Shown here piece by piece: positions 21,797 to 32,500 of a stretch of 64,000 nucleotides of DNA. Every line of letters begins with the position of its first letter. Positions within the stretch are counted from its first letter, which is position 1. The position numbers and the translations under genes were made by a program. The notes under the pieces are model-generated. The model was not told the DNA's origin. It worked only from the letters and a program-made list of their open reading frames with translations, and searched no databases. The stretch is from Pogona vitticeps (lineage: Eukaryota > Chordata > Lepidosauria > Squamata > Agamidae): NCBI RefSeq assembly GCF_051106095.1, contig NC_135786.1:207137001-207201000 (forward strand), written 5' to 3'.

Positions 21797-22206
21797 TTGT
21801 TTTTCCAGCAGCATGATTTTACTTTTTACAAAAGTAAAAACTGGATTTTTGCCGCTGCTATTGTGGCAACAGATACAATGGTGGGAGGAAGTGAGGGTGA
21901 GATCATGAGAGATCTGCAGAAGCACCCACGGGGATGTGTGTTGTCAATCCCTACCCTAAAGAGGGAGTTAATTCTGAGTTGTTCTCAAAACCTTATGAAA
22001 GGTGGTGGACCAAATGGAACTACGACCATAGTGTTGCCAATCATGACATACAGAAAAAAGCTGGAAAGCTGTCAAATAAGTACAACACAGTTGCATGTGA
22101 TTTCAAAAGAGGAAATTTCCCAAGAATTATGAGACAAGTTAAAAGGAAGCTGAAAGGAGTGGTCAAGAGACTCAAATCTCTTCATAGTGCTGGAGAACTA
22201 TTCTAG
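21797..22206 (+). other. Unassigned open frames, possibly part of the element at 22372
   Basis: Two overlapping plus-strand frames of about 111 and 90 codons occupy this segment. The second ends in a strongly basic stretch (RQVKRKLKGVVKRLKSL). I recognise no family. The position just upstream of the overlapping frames at 22372-23300 suggests they may belong to one old insertion, but nothing in the sequence proves this. Confidence 0.3.
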
Positions 22207-22371
22207 TTTTCAATAATAGAAATTCAGCAAGATTTTGTATCACAGATTAGGAAGGCTGCCAACATGTCAAGCAAGGTGCTGGGGTGGTTGATATGATGAA
22301 CTGAGGAAGCTACTAAAGAAACAAGAGGCGAGGAACTTTTGTTCCTCGGAATGTTTTGGATTACAGTCTAG

Positions 22372-23300
22372 TGGGACCTGTACCTTTCCATTAGCCATGA
22401 TGGAATCTGTAAAGGAGTGGAGGAAAGTGCGCCGTCCTCTATGAAAGGAAACATCGTAGAAGGCAGTAGTTGCGTGGAGGGTATTTTGATTGAAATAGAA
22501 CCAACAGAAGGAGGGGCTGGAAGGTCCACCGAAGTCTGTCTGGCCGACGAAGAAGGGGTGGAGCTAGACCTGATCATGTGGGAGGACATAAAAGAGAGTG
22601 AAAGCGCGTGCATTTTTAGACTGTCAACTGACGGAGAACTAGAAAGGTTTAAGGAAAGAGGGGTTCAGACAGATCCTATGCTCTTTTCGGGAGAAACGCC
22701 GGGCCTCGCAAGAGAATTCCCTAATCTACAACTGGGAGGGGGATTGTTGCCGGATCCCTTGGTGACAGGAGGGAAGGGACGAGGATACGACCCCCTAGAA
22801 TGGACGGTAGTGGTGTACCCGCGGAATCACCTTGGTGGACGGAGGGTGATTCGCCCTGGCCCTTCCTATCAACAGAAACCTCTGGAGGGAGATTGGGCCT
22901 GTTGCGGGACTGTATGTGCGGTACGGAGTACCCCCTTGCGGCCTTTGACGGATCGGGAACGTTTCGGGCCAGCTACCTTCTAGGAGAACCCGAGAGAGGA
23001 AATGTGGTGAGACCCAAAAAATACAAGTTGTTAACAGATGACTGTTTATTAGACCCGTTCGATGCTGTTGAGTTGAGTTCTGTTACAAATAAAAATGTTG
23101 TTATAGAAGATCAAGATCAGCCTCCTCGTCTTTTTCCCGCCTTACCACCAGTGCACCCCCGGCCAAAGATGGACCTTGTCACAGAATCAAATTTTCAGGT
23201 CCAAATATTTAGAAGAAAAAGAGATACCCACTACTGCTATTTTTTAAACAAGGATGGAAGAATCTTGCCCAATGAGAATGAAGAAAAGTATAAGGTCTGA
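22372..23300 (+). other. Two overlapping open frames of unknown origin, possibly an endogenous viral fragment
   Basis: One frame (about 22372-22983) encodes roughly 200 residues with an acidic N-terminal half (EEGVELDLIMWEDIKESES) and a Pro/Arg-rich, Cys-containing end. A second frame (22800-23300, 166 residues) overlaps it by about 180 bases and has a long Pro-rich middle and a basic FRRKRDTHYCYF segment. Both are open through GC-richer DNA than the surroundings, with no introns evident. Two overlapping frames kept open are typical of compact viral genomes, and foamy viruses for example have overlapping accessory genes after env; but I see no gag, pol, env or LTR and no firm match. It should be treated as unassigned, with an old viral insertion as one guess. 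Confidence 0.35.
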
Positions 23301-23309
23301 CAAAACCTC

Positions 23310-23400
23310 CTAATGAGTGCATGGCAGAGGCAAGATTCAAATATGGGACTTTTGATTCCTAGCTCAGTCTCTTAGCCACTATGTTCCATGCAAGTACTCA
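23310..23400 (-). mobile_element. MIR-like SINE fragment, minus strand
   Basis: It shares GCATGGCAGAGGCAAGATTC and TCTTAGCCACTATGTTCC with the copy at 17480-17640. Only the tRNA-like half is present. Confidence 0.6.
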
Positions 23401-24480
23401 TGCAAACTCAATATAACTATTGATCTTCATACACAAATATCTTGTCATTGGAATGACCTGGAAAACAGCTAGTAAAACACCGACAGGGGTGCATATTTGT
23501 GGTAGGATCTTGAAATCTGACAGTATAGGATATCCTCGGGATATTTTAAGCAAGTAAAATTTGTGATGGCTTGGTCTTGAACAGGCAATTAAGACTTATT
23601 GGTTTTACAGATGACCTGTTCTCATTGGAGATGAAAACAGCTTTTTTAACATTCTTTGGTATCTGGCAAAGGGTACTGTCAGTATGTTCAAAACTAATAT
23701 ACCATAGAAAATGGGGCAAAAACCCAACACCCATGTCACATATAGTTGGATGGTGTGTGAGCTGATGGTAACTAGAAAAAAAATCTTATGCTTGTAGTAG
23801 ATGATTCAGTGAAAATTTCAACTCAATACATGGCAATGATGAAAAAGAAAAGTTCATGATATAAATTATTAGGAAATGAAGTGATGTTAAACAGGTTGGC
23901 ATCCTTCTGCTTTTATAGAGCTATACAGTACAGCTCCTTTAATCCTGCACTGTTCTGATTCTACCATTAGGGAAGGTGAATAAGCCACATCAGCTGGCAG
24001 ATGCTGAGAGTTGGACTTCCTGGAAGTATCTCATTGGTTAGTATATGAAGCAAGATGCTATACTAGACAGACTTCAAGTCTGACCAGGATTGTTCTTTTC
24101 TTCATACAATAAAGGTTGGTACACATACTGTATAGACATGTAGAACTAAATTCAGTTGTTAGTTCTAAAATAACTTGTTAGGTCAACACTTATTATAGGA
24201 CCCATTGATTGAATAAATCTACACTAGTTGGAACTAACAGCTGGATTTGAACAATGCTATTTGTTTAAAATCAGAAGAACAAACAGCCATATCAGTCTAC
24301 ATGTCTTCACACATGTGCAGAAATGTGATTTTGCAACAGTGGATTAATTCCACTCAACTCATTGAGATGGCACATGTGGGTGGATATCAGCTGGAGGCTG
24401 GAATGTTTTAGCATTTCTAAATGTTCTGCCATTTCAAGCAGGTTCTAGATGCCTGGGGAACAGGATAAATTGAAAAGAGC
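23401..24480. other. Intergenic, no gene recognised
   Basis: Nothing beyond short chance frames is seen in this AT-rich stretch. Confidence 0.5.
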
Positions 24481-24481
24481 A

Positions 24482-24483
24482 TT

Positions 24484-24572
<89 letters not shown>

Positions 24573-24690
24573 CAGTTAGTTAGCTTATATGCCGCGACAC
24601 AACCCAAAGGTCTCTGGGCGGCTAACAATAATTATAATACAATAAAAAAGCGTCTATTGTGGCTGAGAAGGCCAATTCGAGAGTGACAGT
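24482..24690 (-). mobile_element. (TTTA)n-(GTTA)n array with L2-type tail
   Basis: About fifteen TTTA units pass into about nine GTTA units, then into the reverse of an L2-group 3' end (GCCGCCCAGAGACCTTTGGG on the minus strand). The repeat probably grew from the LINE tail. Confidence 0.6.
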
Positions 24691-25900
24691 CCCTACATTA
24701 GTTCCCTAATGTATCTGTGAAAAACTGTTTTCATGTATCTATCTGAATCTACTCCCAAACAACTTATTTCCTCTGTCTTTTATCCATTGCAAAAATCCAG
24801 AAAACAGTTAAACAAAATAGTGAAAAACAGGTGTACACACTGTGTATACAAATGTGTAAGTACGAACTTTATCAGGTGCAGTTTTGTCAGGGTGCATGTG
24901 TGTGTTGCCTTCTAATACAGTTCTTTAAACAGCACTACCTGCAGGACAGTAAGAAGAATTACAAGCAGTTCAATTTACCTTGAGTCTGGTTATTCAAACT
25001 GAACAGAGTTCTAACTCCCTGTTGCGACTTCACAGAGGGTGAATGTGAGTGAATTCGTATTTCCCTTCCTGTCTAGTAACATCCTGATGATCAAGGTATG
25101 TGGTTGCAGAACCGCTAATTTCAAATCCCGGGAAGAGGAAGGGTGAGGGCAAAGGGGACAGACAGAAAGAGTAGGTTCTCTGAATTGCTGTTTTAAAGAA
25201 TCTTGGGCTGCTGTCCCAACTGCGCTTTCTGAAAGTCCTGCCATCCGTCTGCCAGGGTCCCCTCGATTCAAGCAGAGGGCAGCGGCGGGGGTGGGGGCGC
25301 TCCTGGAGATCCCTAATTAAAAAACTATTGGTGCGTTGGAAACTCCTATACCATGATGTTGCTCGAGAATCCACCTCAAAACTCCCAGTGGGGGGGAATA
25401 ACTTAATCAGGATCAGTTGAGGACTAAGAAAAAAGCAGCGATCGTGGACTGAAAAAGTTGCCTTTTGGGGGGGCAACGGTTTCTACATTCCTTGCCCCAG
25501 CCTATCTTAGTGGAACCCCCCAAATTGACTTGGGGGAGAAGACAGACAAGCCCTCACATGCGTTCAAAGTATGCCTAGACAGGAGTGGAGCTGCCAGACC
25601 TACCCTCACCCACCTTGACACGTGCAGGAACGGCACACGCACAACGCGTGTGCAGTTTTCACAGAAGTAGCCTCCTTGATCTGTTTCACGAAGCCGTGGG
25701 GGAGGGGAGCCCAAACCCCCAAACAAACGTGCTGTGGCACCTTTAAGCCTACTAATTGCATGTATTTCAGTGTGAACCTTTCTTAGGTTGGGTGACCGCC
25801 AGCTTCCTCAGACACAGTAGACGCGAACAGATACTCCGCCCTGAAAGGAGAGAAGCAGTCGCGGGGCCAACGGGGCTTGACCTCCTTCTAGCCCTAGAGG
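24690..25900. other. FABP5 upstream region, no gene recognised
   Basis: GC content rises gradually towards the FABP5 promoter. A minus-strand frame of 148 codons (25476-25030) is open but has no motif I know and lies in GC-rich DNA where long chance frames are expected. Confidence 0.45.
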
Positions 25901-26462
25901 AAGCGTTCACACAAACTCTAATGCACGCAAAGAGCTCCACGGACCGTGCTGCCCCCTGAGGCTTACAGGTTCTCTCCGGGCATTGAGCAGGCCATCCGGG
26001 TATCGCGCCGTCTCTGCAAGAACAGAGTAAAACCCGTAGAGTCAGCGCTATCCGCTGTCCGGAGTACCGGCGGGCGGGCTGAGCGTGGAGGAGATGCCGT
26101 GACGCCCAGCAGCCACGGCCGCGAGCAAATAATGACTCTTCCCTCAGAAGCGAGAGCCAGAGAAGGGAGGGAGGGAGGGAGGGGACCAACTCCTCCCCTC
26201 CCCTCCCCTCCCCTCCCCGCGGAGAAGCCCCTTTGGGCGCGAGCCCTTCTTTTGGCGTCTTCGCAGTTCAGGGCCGGGCGGTGGCATCTCTGACGTTACC
26301 TTTCCCCATTGGTCTCTGGCCGGCAGCACATGCTCAGGACATCCATATAAAGACTCCCTCCCTCTAACCTCCCGTGCCCCGGGTTCCTAGGCTGGAGTTT
26401 CTGTTGAGTCGCTTCTTTGCTACCTCTTGGTCGAGCCGGACCGCTCCATCCCTCGCAGTGTG
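25900..26462 (+). promoter_or_regulatory. FABP5: FABP5 promoter and 5' UTR
   Basis: A GC-rich, CpG-rich block extends from about 25.9 to 26.33 kb and includes a run of (CTCCC)n at about 26190-26217. TATAAA lies at 26346-26351, an inverted CCAAT box (ATTGG) at 26308-26312, and a CRE-like half site TGACGT at 26291-26296. With the TATA box at -30, transcription would start near 26375-26380 and leave a 5' UTR of about 85 bases before the ATG. The combination of TATA and CCAAT boxes suits a regulated gene such as a FABP. Confidence 0.65.
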
Positions 26463-26541
26463 ATGGCCAACCCAGACGTGTTTGTAGGCAGATGGCACCT
26501 CATCTCCAGTGAAGGCTTTGAAGAGTTTATGAAGGAATTGG
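26463..26541 (+). CDS. FABP5: FABP5 coding exon 1
   Basis: Twenty-six codons plus one base, ending at donor GTAAGG. It encodes the first beta strand and the start of the helix-turn-helix lid (FEEFMKEL). The ATG is the first after the TATA box and gives the standard FABP N-terminus. Confidence 0.93.
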
Positions 26542-29500
26542 GTAAGGAAGTGCTTTGTCAAAAAAAGAGGATGGAAGGAGATCTTATAAAAGGATGGGGG
26601 CATTATAATTACATATAATATTATTATTATTAATATATATAATAATATAGATATAGATATAGATATAGATATAGATATAGATATTACAAAACAGAATTTT
26701 TTCAAAAATATGGGAACATGGAAAAGTCAGGATTAAGAGAGAAAAGAAGGGTGTTTAAATTACTAAAGCAATGTCATAATTGCATAAGAGGAATTGACTT
26801 TTTTGTATAAACATACCTTGTATACATATACACATCATACAGTGAATGACATATTCCAAGTTGTGCTTTGTTCACGTGTGCATAACTTGATTTTGTGCAT
26901 ATGTAAATAAAAAGGACTACAGTCAAAAGCTGTAAATCTTACTGGCAGAATTATCTCTTTAAATGGCTGTTTTGGATTATATGAATTATTGGCTCCTGCT
27001 GTGATTGTAAAACTCCTGTCTCTGCTTTGTACTGGGTGTATGTGCGGCATAGATTCTTTTGTGTTTTTTGTGTATGCACCGTACTGTTAAATTGCCATGC
27101 ATTTCCCCAGTGACAATGCACATCACTATCTTTCTCATTCATGCACATATAGTTTGTCTGTCTTTATTAGGGTGGAGGATTATGAAGAGGGAATAGGAAT
27201 TAATTAATTTTCCTCTGTTGGAAGCACGTCTTTCTCTCTGAGCTCATGTGGGGATCAGGGATTAGGAGCTTTGTGTTTTATTTTCTCAGCTCCTGGGAGA
27301 CTGAATGCTCTGTCCAAGGTCTGTGGAGAAGAGCTTGGGTTTATATACATACAAATGGATATTGTTTCAAACATGAGCTGCTGAGTGGAAAAAAGGGTTG
27401 CAGATCTTTTGTGTGAAACTCCATTGAAAAACAGTCATGGGGTGCAGAAAGGGGGCTGGGGTATTGAGGGAACGGTGAAGGGGATGGGCAGAGGGCAGAA
27501 CTGGGTGGGAAGAATTTATCTGAGATTTTCTTTGATGCTGGATGGAAAGCAATTTTTAAAAATGGAACTGGAATATGTAATGCAGTTATTATTGGATGAC
27601 ATCTAGACGCTATTGGCAGAGAAAGAATCTGAACAGCAGGTATCCTGATCTTCAAAGAGTAGCTGGTGCTTTAAAAAATCTCAATATGTGACTTTGTGAT
27701 CTCACCATAAAAGGGGGGGGGGGCGGAATCCTGAAACCAAATTTTCCAAAATCAAGAATATGAATGCATACTATAACCTAATGATATTGTTCTCACTCTC
27801 CCACCCCCACAAATAAATTAAATGCTGCATTAGACACATGAATGATGAATAATTTTGTACTGCAGTGATAGGTCTGCCAAGAGTACATGTTTAGAAAGCA
27901 ATAAGTCCAGCTGAGGGTGAAACTGGGAAGAACAACAGTTTCCTGAATTAACATCCGGCTGTTTTGTTAGGGCCTTTCTTCCTTCTGTCCTTGTGGATTA
28001 ATTCAGCTAAAATGAAGTGAGAATTCAGTGATGACTCTTGGACAAGTTTGTGCATACTTTGTACTAGATTCAGAGCCAGCAGTCCAAACTTTGCAGGACA
28101 AGCTGAATTCTCTGATCCATATAAATTTAAGCAAAGAAAATAATGCTTCATACTCTATATATATGCTGTATATCGATGCTTTCAGATCCTCTTCTTCTAG
28201 GGCAGGAGCAAAAGCCAACACTAAGGTTCAGTTTCTAACTATTCCACACTTATTTTGAATCCTTAGGGACTTCTCTTTTGAGAGTGAATGTGATCGTGCT
28301 CTATATAATGACTTGCATGTCCAAGTGTGACCCTAAGACCATGGAATATCCACAACCCTGACAATGAGTGGCAAATAGAAGACAGTTTTGGGTTTCTGTC
28401 TGGAGCTGCAGTGTGTGAGTGTTGTGGCTTGCAAAGATTTCTTCATCCAGCTAGATTTGGAAAAATTACTTCTTTGGACCGCACTTCCCAGAATCCATAA
28501 TGGGCATGATGGTAATGGGAATCTCAGTGGTGTAGGTTAACAAAGTAGCTCTTTTGACCTTTCACCCTTTCCCATAGTACACACACTTAATCTTTCACAT
28601 GAGGTTCCTGTGCCCAACAAATGGAGGCTGTAGGGAGGCTAGTCTGCTATGTACAGTATTCAGATCGTCATAGGATTGCTCTGTATCACATTTTGTCTTC
28701 ATTGAGGAAGCAGCTGCAAGGAAAACAAAACTTCCTAGACTATGCTTATATGTCATGGTCTAACGAAGTTGTTAATCTTCTCTTACACTTGCTATTGGAT
28801 CCTGGGACAATGGTGTTTGATATGTGTACACGAATCCCATCATTTGTTCACTTGCTTATTCAACTTACTTATTCCATTCTTAAAGATTCATTGACAGTTG
28901 GAAAGCACTTTTTTAAAGTGGCATGAAATCTGTTTGTAATTTGTTTTTATGGTGTACATCTTCACTTGAGGTTTTAACTATCAAGTAGTGATTAAGTACA
29001 GTATTTAGGGATACTAACCTTTAATCTCAGTATAGCTGAACTGCAGGGACATTTATAAATCTGTACTGCATTATTTTATCTCTCCCTGAAAGAGGTATCA
29101 TTTGCTTTGCAATTTATTCCATTTCAAAAGTTTTTTTATACTCTTATTTTATGTTTCTAAACTTGTTGCATTCCATTGAATGTGTATCTTTTGCCTAAGC
29201 AGATTAATTTTTAGAATTGCATCTGGAGTACAGCTTTTTTAAAAAAAAATGCTGAGCTTTTACAAAAACTATTGCCATGTATGGCAGAATAAAATTAAAA
29301 GGGCTGTAATCAGCACCCTATTATTTACAATGCAGCAACACCTCTGCTGACTCGCCAGATTTCTCCTTCCTCCCCTAATTAGAAAGTTGTGAAATCTTGT
29401 GTGTGTGTGACTTCATCATTATTATCACTGTGTTTGGCTAAACCTGACAGGTTCTGCTCTTTCTGCCTGGCAGGTGTTGGCATGGCCATGAGGAAGATGG

Positions 29501-32500
29501 GAAGCATGGCTAAGCCAGATGTTATCATCACCAGGGATGGAGATAAAATGAATATAAAAACAGAAAGCACTTTCAAGACCTCTGAATGCTGCTTCAAAAT
29601 TGGAGAGCCTTTTGATGAAGATACGATAGATGGCCGAAAAACAAAGGTAAAGAATGAGTTGTTGTAGGTTTTTCGGGCTCTTTGGCCGTGTTCTGAAGGT
29701 TGTTCTTCCTAACGTTTCGCCAGTCTCTGTGGCCGGCATATTCAGAGGACAGCACCTCTGAAGATGCCGGCCACAGAGACTGGCGAAACGTTAGGAAGAA
29801 CAACCTTCAGAACACGGCCAAAGAGCTCGAAAAACCTACAACAACCATTAGATCCCAACCTTGAAAGCCTTCGCAAATACGTAAAAGAATGAGCTTGGAA
29901 AAGCAAGTGTTGGACCACAGCTATCCAGTCAAAGTAGCTGAACTCTGGATAACAGAAACAGTTACTCAGGAAGCATGCAGAGGCAATTCCTGCTTGAAGG
30001 TTCACCATGAGTTTTGTTGCATACAAGTTAGTCCCTCATGAATAATGTAGTAATTTCCCTCACAGTATTTGTAGTGTTGCTGTGAATGATACTGGTTGTA
30101 CTTTTTTTAGTGCTACGCAAAGGCATGCCCATTCAAGTGAAATTATTTAAGTTAGCTTGATACTGAATTCAGTTTATCAGTCATTGAGTTAGCAATGATG
30201 ATAACTTCAGATATTTTTGGGCTGGATTAAACTTATTGTCATCTATTTTTCTTGCAGTGTCACCTGAATTTATTGTTTTTATTTTAGGCCTCATTCGTCA
30301 CTCATCATTCATGTTTCTAGAGCAACTTTCAAAATTTTGTGATAAGAGAACACATTCAAAATATCAACCACAGATTAAAAACATGTTCAAATGAGTAGTA
30401 TATAACAACAGCCACATCAGTAGTACAGACCTATGTAGATCTACCCTAAGTAAGTTCTGTCAAGTTCAGTAGAACTTACTTCCAGGTAGATGGAGACAGC
30501 ATTGCAACCTTAAACATTTAAACTTAGAAAGATTGTGATAATAAAGTAGCCCTGAAGGAACATCTCTGGGTGATCACGAAACAAAGGAAGGCTAATTGCC
30601 TTAGAGAAAGAACAAAGGAGTCAACAGTGGATGTCTGAGCCAGCAGAGCCTACAAGCAACGCCCTGAAAGCTCTTTTATTTACTTAGCATGATTTACATA
30701 GTATTTTGTGAGAGAGACAGATAGGATACTAGTTACCTAATCGTAACCAAGATTGGCCGAAATAACCCTTCAATCTTATGCTCCAACTCTAAGAGAAATG
30801 GCAGAATAAGGTGTTACCCCGCCTGCTGGCAGCTGCAGCTTCCTGCCAGGAGTGTATGCATGTCACTGGAACAGAATCGCAGCTACAAACTTTAAGCAGA
30901 GGTATCCTACAAACATCAACATAAGCACATTAAGGTTCATTGAAATAAATGAAGTCCATAAATTTTGATCTGAGATGGCTTTTCTAAGTAACCATAGATG
31001 TTTAACCATAGTGTGAGTTCTGATGACATTGTGAGCTGGGGTTAATTTAAACTGAAATGGAGAACTTCCATATACCTCCCAGTGGCCATGGTAGACCAGG
31101 TGAGGGAAATGCAGAAGCCAAAGGTTTGCTATGGTTTTTTCTCATCAGACTCAGATATGATTCTGCATTCCCTCTGAAGCTCGCAAGCATTACTTTTGGG
31201 GTGTATGGGGAAATTGGTGAGGAAATGGGAGAGGGTCTTTTCTGTTGATGCTCCCAGATTCCGGAACACCCTCCTATGGAAGGCCAGGTTGGCCCCATCT
31301 TTACTGTCCTTCTGCATGCAGGCAAATAACTTTCTCTTCAGATAGCCTTTTCCTCAGTGACTAGCTATCTAAGAGAGGTATTAAAATGGGATGGTTTATA
31401 TTTTTGTTGCTTTTAAATCTGTTTTAGTAATTCTTTTACCTAACATTTTTAATACTGTATGTTTTTTTAATTTCTTTTAAATACTGAATAGTTCAATGCT
31501 TTTAGTTTTATCATGTAAGCCACCATGGATCCTTTTTATGCATTATAGTTACCAAAAAGGTTAGCATTCAAGAAGATAACACCGATGATTAGGGCAACAT
31601 AATACTTAGCAAAGTGAAGGACCATTGCTTTAAGATTCTTTTTTCTAATGGACCAATACTTCTTGCTGTTCTCACTGCAAAAGTTAGTTAGTTTGTTTTC
31701 ACGATAAAGGTCTTCAGCCTTAATATGACAAAAGTGTGACTCTGTGGTTTGGTGACTCAATTTTCTATTCTTGGGCCATAAAAGAACATGTTATTTTATT
31801 ATGCTGTGGAGTTATGGCATCAGCATCATTGCTACACTTATATATTTTGATACAGTCCGGTCACAGAACCTGCCTGAATAATTCAGTGAGTTTTCCCTGG
31901 GACTGCCTTGCCTGTGGTTGAAACTGAACTGTTCTCACTAAGCTAAAGATGTGGGTCAAGCTGAAGATCCCTTTCAAAGGCTTCTCCTCCAAATTGGCAC
32001 AACTTGAACCTGTACCACCTGCATGACAGTATGCATAAGATGCCAGGTCATGTCAATTCTCAAAGCCATACAGTCTGCTCCCAAGTGATTTGGTGCATGG
32101 AAAACCCCCAAAGATAAAAGCAAATGCAAGAAAAAAAAACATGCAGAAGTAAGCCCTGGCCCACAGCCAATCCTCACAGTAATGACTACTTGTCAAAACC
32201 TTTCCCTCCCCTAGAATTATTATACTCCTCAGACTGGTTCTACACCTGTCTTTATCATATGCAAATTGCTCTTCTTGGTTTCCCCTCCTTCTGTTTATCA
32301 AGGAGAAAATGTCGTCAGTTGGAATACAGAGGGTGACTTATCATGAGGCAAAATGAGAAAGGTGGCAGAATTTGAGGCATTATTAAAGATGAAAAAGTAG
32401 GTAATGCAGACTGATTAAACTCATGGGCACAGTCGTTTAGGAAGCCCTAAATGGGCTTAATTGAAATAATTAACATGTATGTAAACATTTAATACTATTC

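Noticed and set aside
25030-25476. 148-codon minus-strand frame upstream of FABP5
   Set aside because: It has no known motif, lies in GC-rich promoter-side DNA where chance frames are long, and overlaps frames on the other strand.
28621-28926. 101-codon frame inside FABP5 intron 1
   Set aside because: No motif, no splice context and no composition signal distinguish it from chance.
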